Below, piece after piece: positions 59,764 through 64,000 of a stretch of DNA of 64,000 nt. The number at the start of each line of letters is the position of its first letter. The stretch's first letter is position 1. Below the pieces are notes generated by a model. The model ran no database searches and was not told where the DNA came from. It saw only the letters and a program-made list of their open reading frames with translations. The stretch is from Dokdonia sp. Dokd-P16. Lineage in GTDB: Bacteria > Bacteroidota > Bacteroidia > Flavobacteriales > Flavobacteriaceae. Location of the stretch: assembly GCF_003095655.1 (NCBI RefSeq), contig NZ_CP029151.1, forward strand, positions 1,425,001 to 1,489,000, read 5' to 3'. Position numbers and translations under genes: made by a program.

Positions 59764-61000
59764 TGTCGTTTTCGAGTTGAAATATAGATTGTATAAGTGC
59801 TATACTTTGATCTGTAGATCCGTTTGCATTGCGTAAATGATGCGCAAACTGATTTGTAATTTTTTGAATAATCTTGTCACTCATAGCCGTTGCACTCGCC
59901 TCACTAAAATCTGGCGTTTTCTTACGTACATTTTCAATCTCTGCAGCTTGTACTTCTTGAAGTCTCACTTTGAGAGCTTTCATGGTAGGAGCAAACTTTC
60001 TAGTTTGTAACCACACATTAAACTCATCTGTAATTTCTGCAATGATTGCTTCTGCTTGAGGAATATAACCCTGGCGACGTTTTAAGGTCGCGTCTGTCAT
60101 TTTTGATAATTGGTCTAAGTGGAGGAGCGTGACATTCTCAAGCTCTTCTACATCATTAGACACATTTTTAGGAATAGAGAGATCAAGAATAAGTAAAGGC
60201 TTTTTACTGTGTAGTAATTCTTTACTTATTGTAGGTTTCTGAGCACCTGTAGCAACTACAAGGATGTCCGTTTGTGCAATCTCACTTTGTATATCTGCAT
60301 ATTCCTTTACAAGTAAATTAAATTTACCTGCAATTTTTTCTGCCTTTTCTTTAGTTCTATTAATAAGCGTGATATGCTCATTTTTAGTATGCTTTACTAA
60401 ATTCTCGCAAGTATTACGTCCTATTTTTCCAGTTCCAAAAAGAAGGATATTCTTGTCTGAAACATAGGGCACGCGAGCCATAATATATTGTACTGCGGCA
60501 AAGCTCACTGAGGTAGCACCACTTGAGATTTCTGTCTCGTTCTTAATACGTTTACTTGCTTGGATAACAGCATTTACTAATCGTTCCATAAATGGATTGA
60601 TAAGCTGTAATTTTTTAGCACGCTTAAAACCAATTTTGAGTTGGCCAATGATTTCAAAGTCACCTAGAATCTGACTATCAAGGCCAGTCCCTACTTTAAA
60701 GAGATGAGCAATCGCATCATCGCCTTTGTGTAAATATGCTACGTCTAGAAACTCTTCTATGGTTCCGTGGGTGTGCTCGCAGAGAATTTTAACGAGCGTC
60801 ATTGCGTCTGGCGCAAAGCCGTATAACTCTGTTCTATTGCAGGTAGAAATAACAGTAAGAGCAGTTACTCCTTCATTTTTGGCACCTTTTAGAATTGCCT
60901 CTTGAGCAGTTTCAGATATTGCAAAATGACCGCGCGTAGTTGCGTCGGCTTTTTTGTAACTAATACCTATGGCGTAAAATCGTTGTCTTTTCAAAAGCAA
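59756..61000 (-). CDS. hemA: Glutamyl-tRNA reductase
   Basis: HemA reduces glutamyl-tRNA to glutamate-1-semialdehyde, the committed step of the C5 heme pathway. The 414-residue protein has catalytic Cys54 in ISTCNRTELYG, the SQILGDFEIIGQ block, the NADPH fold GTGKIGRNTCENL, and a C-terminal dimerisation helix region. The partner enzyme hemL is outside the window. It is the first gene of the hemA-C-D run and is divergent from the AraC-type regulator over a 210-bp gap. Confidence 0.96.
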   Translation of the reverse strand: MLLKRQRFYAIGISYKKADATTRGHFAISETAQEAILKGAKNEGVTALTVISTCNRTELYGFAPDAMTLVKILCEHTHGTIEEFLDVAYLHKGDDAIAHLFKVGTGLDSQILGDFEIIGQLKIGFKRAKKLQLINPFMERLVNAVIQASKRIKNETEISSGATSVSFAAVQYIMARVPYVSDKNILLFGTGKIGRNTCENLVKHTKNEHITLINRTKEKAEKIAGKFNLLVKEYADIQSEIAQTDILVVATGAQKPTISKELLHSKKPLLILDLSIPKNVSNDVEELENVTLLHLDQLSKMTDATLKRRQGYIPQAEAIIAEITDEFNVWLQTRKFAPTMKALKVRLQEVQAAEIENVRKKTPDFSEASATAMSDKIIQKITNQFAHHLRNANGSTDQSIALIQSIFQLENDNE

Positions 61001-61210
61001 ATATTCATTTCCTCTGATACTATCAGGGACGCAAAAGTAATAGTCACTTTCTTAAAAAAATAACGCTAGCGGTATCATTTATATCGTACAAGGTGTAAAA
61101 TGAACGATAGAAGGCGTAATTTTACATGAAGCACAGTGTTTACGGTAAAGTACACGCACTTGCTATTTCATTTATTTAGAGTGATTCTAAATAAAAAAAT
61201 AACTTTTGTT

Positions 61211-62101
61211 ATGGATGTATCACAAAAAAACAACGCTGAAAGCCTAACTAATGAAACTCTCATAGAAGATGGCTTTTTTATATTAAGATTTGATAACGAA
61301 TCTGCTCAAAAACAGCAAGTTGAGCGTACGGTAAATAGTAGTTACATTCAGTTTCACTTTTGCTTAAAAGGTGCAGCTATTTTTAATTTTAATGATGGCG
61401 CTTATCAACTACCTATACAAGAAGAAAACTCACTATTACTCTATAATCCTCAGCGAGATTTACCTATGAATTTAGAGCTAGCACCAGAAACTTGGGTCGT
61501 TACACTCTTAATGTCTATTAAAAAGTTTCACAACTTATTTTCAAATGAGGCGAGTTTCATTCACTTTTTGAGTGATGAAAATAAAGATCGTAAATACTAT
61601 AAAGACGGTAGTATTTCTCCCAGTATGGCAATTGTGCTTAATCAGTTAATGAATTACAGTCTCCATCCTTCTATCCAGAAACTATATTTTAAGGGAAAGG
61701 CTTATGAGCTGCTTAGTCTATATTTTAATCGTCCAGCAGATGCAGATATTGAGCAATGTCCTTTCCTTGTAGATGAAGATAATGTGCAAAAAATAAAACG
61801 TGCTAAGCAAATTATCATTGCGAGAATGGACGCACCACCCACTCTAAGCGAACTATCAGATGAAATAGGCTTATCACTTAATAAACTTAAGGAAGGCTTC
61901 AAGCAGATTTATGGAGATTCTGTGTTTAGTTTTCTGTTTGACTATAAGATGGAAGTTGCGCGCCAGTTGCTGGAGACAGGCTCTCACAATGTGAACGAAG
62001 TAGGGCTAAAGGTAGGCTATAGCACAGCAAGTCACTTTATTACGGCATTCAAGAAGAAATTTGGTACTACGCCAAAGAAATATTTAATGAGCTTAGGGTA
62101 A
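61211..62101 (+). CDS. AraC-family transcriptional regulator
   Basis: A 296-residue AraC-type regulator. The ATG at 61211 (MDVSQKNN) is preferred; an upstream in-frame ATG (61136) adds a poorly conserved stretch. The N-terminal cupin-like sensor covers about 15-180 (IQFHFCLKGAAIFNF, NPQRDLPMN). The C-terminal double helix-turn-helix is at about 205-296: PPTLSELSDEIGLSLNKLKEGFKQIYG, then VNEVGLKVGYSTASHFITAFKKKFGTTPKKY. It is between hemA (divergent) and hemH (downstream), so heme genes are the natural targets (inference). Palindrome copy 16 starts 10 bp after the stop. Confidence 0.93.
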   Translation: MDVSQKNNAESLTNETLIEDGFFILRFDNESAQKQQVERTVNSSYIQFHFCLKGAAIFNFNDGAYQLPIQEENSLLLYNPQRDLPMNLELAPETWVVTLLMSIKKFHNLFSNEASFIHFLSDENKDRKYYKDGSISPSMAIVLNQLMNYSLHPSIQKLYFKGKAYELLSLYFNRPADADIEQCPFLVDEDNVQKIKRAKQIIIARMDAPPTLSELSDEIGLSLNKLKEGFKQIYGDSVFSFLFDYKMEVARQLLETGSHNVNEVGLKVGYSTASHFITAFKKKFGTTPKKYLMSLG

Positions 62102-62111
62102 AAGTTATCAC

Positions 62112-62125
62112 GCTTTCGCGAAAGC
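62112..62125. repeat. Genome palindrome copy 16, between the AraC gene and hemH
   Basis: Perfect GCTTTCGCGAAAGC, 10 bp after the AraC-type stop and 97 bp before the hemH start. Confidence 0.95.
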
Positions 62126-62193
62126 ATAAAAAAGACAATACCAGTATCATAAAGTCTTATAGATAACATGAGGATGATACGATTGATATACTG

Positions 62194-62201
62194 TATTTTT
62201 G
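62194..62201 (+). promoter_or_regulatory. hemH: Putative -7 box of hemH
   Basis: TATTTTTG fits TAnnTTTG exactly, 21 bp before the ATG. No TTG lies at the normal distance upstream, so it may need an activator. Confidence 0.35.
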
Positions 62202-62222
62202 TTAAGGAAAAACTGAGAATAA

Positions 62223-63263
62223 ATGAACAAAGGAGTTTTAATGGTAAATCTGGGATCACCAGATAGTACAGATCCAAAAGACGTAAAAAAATATTTAGGC
62301 GAGTTCTTAATGGACGAACGCGTAATTGATGTTCCTTATGCAGCACGCGCATTGCTAGTAAAAGGAATCATATTAAATACACGTCCTAAGAAGAGTGCAG
62401 AGGCGTATAGTAAAATATGGTGGGATGAAGGATCACCGTTAATAGTCCTTACACAGCGGCTTCAGAAAAAAGTACAACAACATACAAAACTTCCTGTTGA
62501 GATTGCGATGCGCTATGGTTCTCTATCTATCAAAGAAGGGCTTCAGAAATTGCATGATCAAGGAGTAGATGAGGTAATGTTATTACCGCTTTACCCTCAT
62601 TATGCCATGGCAACTACAGAAACAATTACCGTGCTTGCAGAGGAGCTAAGAGCTGAGTTTTTCCCGAAGATGAAAATAACTGATGTAAAACCATTTTACA
62701 AGGATGCAGATTACATCAAAGTATTAGGAGATTCAATTGCAGAGAGTCTTGAAGGTGTAGATTATGAGCATGTATTATTTTCATATCACGGGGTTCCTGA
62801 GCGCCACATACGTAAAAGCGATGTAACAAAGGTACACTGTAAGATTGACGGATCTTGCTGTATGTCTGAGTCTGCAGCACATGAATTTTGCTATAGGCAC
62901 CAGTGCTATGAAACTACCCGAATGGTAGGAGAATATCTAGGATGGGAGCCTTTAAAGTTTTCAACTAGTTTCCAGTCTCGTTTAGGTTTTGATCCATGGT
63001 TACAACCTTATACAGACCGTACTGTAGAGCGTATGGGGAAAGAAGGATTTAAGAAAATGGCCATTGCTACACCAGCATTTGTTTCAGACTGCCTTGAGAC
63101 GTTAGAAGAAATTGCGATGGAGGGTGAAGAGATTTTTCACGAAGCAGGAGGAAAGGATTTCCATACCATTCCTTGTATAAATGACCGAGATGACTGGGCT
63201 GCACTTATTGCCAAATGGGCAAATGAGTGGGCACTTGTAGAAAGTGGAAAAGCTATAGCTTAA
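62223..63263 (+). CDS. hemH: Ferrochelatase
   Basis: HemH inserts Fe2+ into protoporphyrin IX. The 346-residue protein shows GVLMVNLGSPDS at the start, LLPLYPHYAMATTET, catalytic His189 in FSYHGVPERHI, and PAFVSDCLETLEEI. A cysteine-rich stretch occurs at 206-228 (Cys206, 212, 213, 223, 228), in the middle of the chain. Some bacterial ferrochelatases carry a [2Fe-2S] cluster through internal cysteines, which this could be. It lies downstream of the AraC-type regulator on the same strand. Confidence 0.95.
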   Translation: MNKGVLMVNLGSPDSTDPKDVKKYLGEFLMDERVIDVPYAARALLVKGIILNTRPKKSAEAYSKIWWDEGSPLIVLTQRLQKKVQQHTKLPVEIAMRYGSLSIKEGLQKLHDQGVDEVMLLPLYPHYAMATTETITVLAEELRAEFFPKMKITDVKPFYKDADYIKVLGDSIAESLEGVDYEHVLFSYHGVPERHIRKSDVTKVHCKIDGSCCMSESAAHEFCYRHQCYETTRMVGEYLGWEPLKFSTSFQSRLGFDPWLQPYTDRTVERMGKEGFKKMAIATPAFVSDCLETLEEIAMEGEEIFHEAGGKDFHTIPCINDRDDWAALIAKWANEWALVESGKAIA

Positions 63264-63316
63264 TAGAAGCTATAATCATGATTTAAAGAATAGAAAGTGA
63301 ATTTTGCTTGATATAA

Positions 63317-63727
63317 TTACCCTAACGGTTGTTCTGTAAGTGGTGATTTTTCGCCAAATTTCACTTTCTTTATTTCTTTTTGAGCTTCCTCAAGGGTATT
63401 AAAAACAGTGAGTTTGTACTTTGAGAAGTTTTGCTCAAACTGTACAATTTGTTTTGTAGCAATTTTTTCTGCAACTATAAACATTGCATTTATATCTGCA
63501 TAATAAGGGCACTGTATATAAACAATAGGGTCAATTGTATAATCAATAGTCCTGTCAAATATGAATCCATATTTTAAACCGTTGTAGAAAGGGCGAGATT
63601 GCTCATGAAGAGCTATTGCTTTAGGAACATCTAGAACGATACCTTCATTCATTTTACAAATCACATAGGTTTTGTAAAACTCAATTATAGCAAAATTGAG
63701 ATCTTTTTTTTGTAGTAAATCATCCAT
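63317..63727 (-). CDS. Hypothetical protein, SpoIIAA/STAS-like fold possible
   Basis: A 136-residue soluble protein with alternating strands and helices (FAIIEFYKTYVICKM, VYIQCPYYADINAMFIVAEKIA, KLTVFNTLEEAQKEIKK). The pattern of a short sheet and a last helix after TLEEAQ resembles SpoIIAA/STAS-like proteins of Bacteroidota, but this is a visual judgement. No catalytic residues stand out. It is convergent with hemH. Confidence 0.5.
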   Translation of the reverse strand: MDDLLQKKDLNFAIIEFYKTYVICKMNEGIVLDVPKAIALHEQSRPFYNGLKYGFIFDRTIDYTIDPIVYIQCPYYADINAMFIVAEKIATKQIVQFEQNFSKYKLTVFNTLEEAQKEIKKVKFGEKSPLTEQPLG

Positions 63728-63885
63728 AGTTGCACTAGTTTGGGAGGTTTCAATGTATTGAAAAACATCAGTTTAAATAGGGATATCATGTAATTTAAGC
63801 ATTATATATTTGATTAACTGATAACTACCGACTAAATAATATCTTAATTGTATCATAGCAACTAGTATTAAAACTCAAGATTAAC

Positions 63886-64000
63886 TTGGCAAATAAAAAT
63901 TCTACAGCATTAGGCACAGAGCCCATTTCAAAACTATTGGTTAAGCAAGCTGTTCCTGCATCTATAGGAATACTTGTAATGTCGCTTAATATGATTGTAG
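63886..64000 (+). CDS. MATE-family efflux transporter, N-terminus only
   Basis: The last 115 bases open a frame from a TTG at 63886 that runs off the window. The 38 visible residues (ending VMSLNMIV) include ALGTEPISKLLVKQAVPASIG, typical of the start of MATE drug/sodium antiporters (consensus LGxxPIxKLLxxxAxPxxxxxLV). No ATG lies between the in-frame stop at 63856 and this TTG, so a TTG start is likely. The assignment rests on a short stretch. Confidence 0.65.
   Translation, partial: MANKNSTALGTEPISKLLVKQAVPASIGILVMSLNMIV

Noticed and set aside
2784-62125. Palindrome copies as intrinsic terminators or promoters
   Set aside because: Only some are near gene ends, none has a consistent T-run, and seven are inside genes.
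62032-62352. Minus-strand frame of 106 codons containing LSRKR
   Set aside because: Crosses the stop-free palindrome at 62112, between the AraC gene and hemH; overlaps both, no homology.
1-64000. tRNA, rRNA, insertion sequence, prophage or toxin-antitoxin genes
   Set aside because: I looked for these and found no cloverleaf, transposase, integrase, capsid or toxin signatures.

Overview
The window reads as chromosomal core DNA from a marine-type member of the Flavobacteriaceae (phylum Bacteroidota). The evidence is low GC, a gliding-motility lipoprotein (GldH), a secreted M36 metalloprotease with a type IX secretion (T9SS) sorting tail, RicT with its cysteine signatures, a Bacteroidota ECF sigma/anti-sigma pair, and promoters of the TTG-N19-21-TAnnTTTG type instead of -35/-10 boxes. 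Similarity to Dokdonia-like genomes is a guess from overall character. I found no rRNA, tRNA, CRISPR array, insertion sequence or phage gene.

Layout. 1-5.6 kb: the end of pyruvate kinase, a lipoprotein, and uvrC overlapping a patatin/beta-barrel phospholipase. 5.6-8.5 kb: a tight operon of an aspartic-type protease, RimK ligase, an M14 aspartoacylase-like hydrolase and 5-formyl-THF cyclo-ligase. 8.5-16.7 kb: a PAS histidine kinase and receiver, lspA, a DksA-like protein with ileS, and an AhpD-like protein. 16.7-25.5 kb: OsmC, a SPOR protein, recJ, lpxH, a QueD-like protein, trpS and plsC. 25.6-30.3 kb: ECF sigma plus an unusual anti-sigma/outer-membrane barrel fusion, recA and trhO. 30.4-36.3 kb: ricT-gldH-PBP1A and a 3-oxoacid CoA-transferase pair. 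36.3-37.1 kb: a non-coding stretch with a promoter, four hairpins and a terminator that look like a small RNA gene. 37-49.6 kb: a double ABC ATPase, the 1322-residue M36 protease, an exonuclease, ogt, a hybrid histidine kinase and a CNNM/CBS protein. 49.6-63.3 kb: nearly the whole heme pathway (hemB, hemF, hemE, hemD, hemC, hemA, hemH) with an AraC-type regulator, interleaved with an SF2 helicase that carries membrane segments, an EI24 protein and a TrkH-type K+ transporter. The window ends in a small hypothetical gene and the start of a MATE transporter.

The most striking feature is not a gene. The 14-bp perfect palindrome GCTTTCGCGAAAGC occurs 16 times, 9 times between genes and 7 times inside genes, about once per 4 kb. 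At least eight further copies have one or two mismatches. The palindrome has no stop codon in any frame and reads as LSRK, FRES or AFAK inside unrelated proteins. It behaves like a highly iterated genomic address (compare HIP1 of cyanobacteria, nucleoid or segregation sites, uptake sequences), and its function cannot be told from this window alone.
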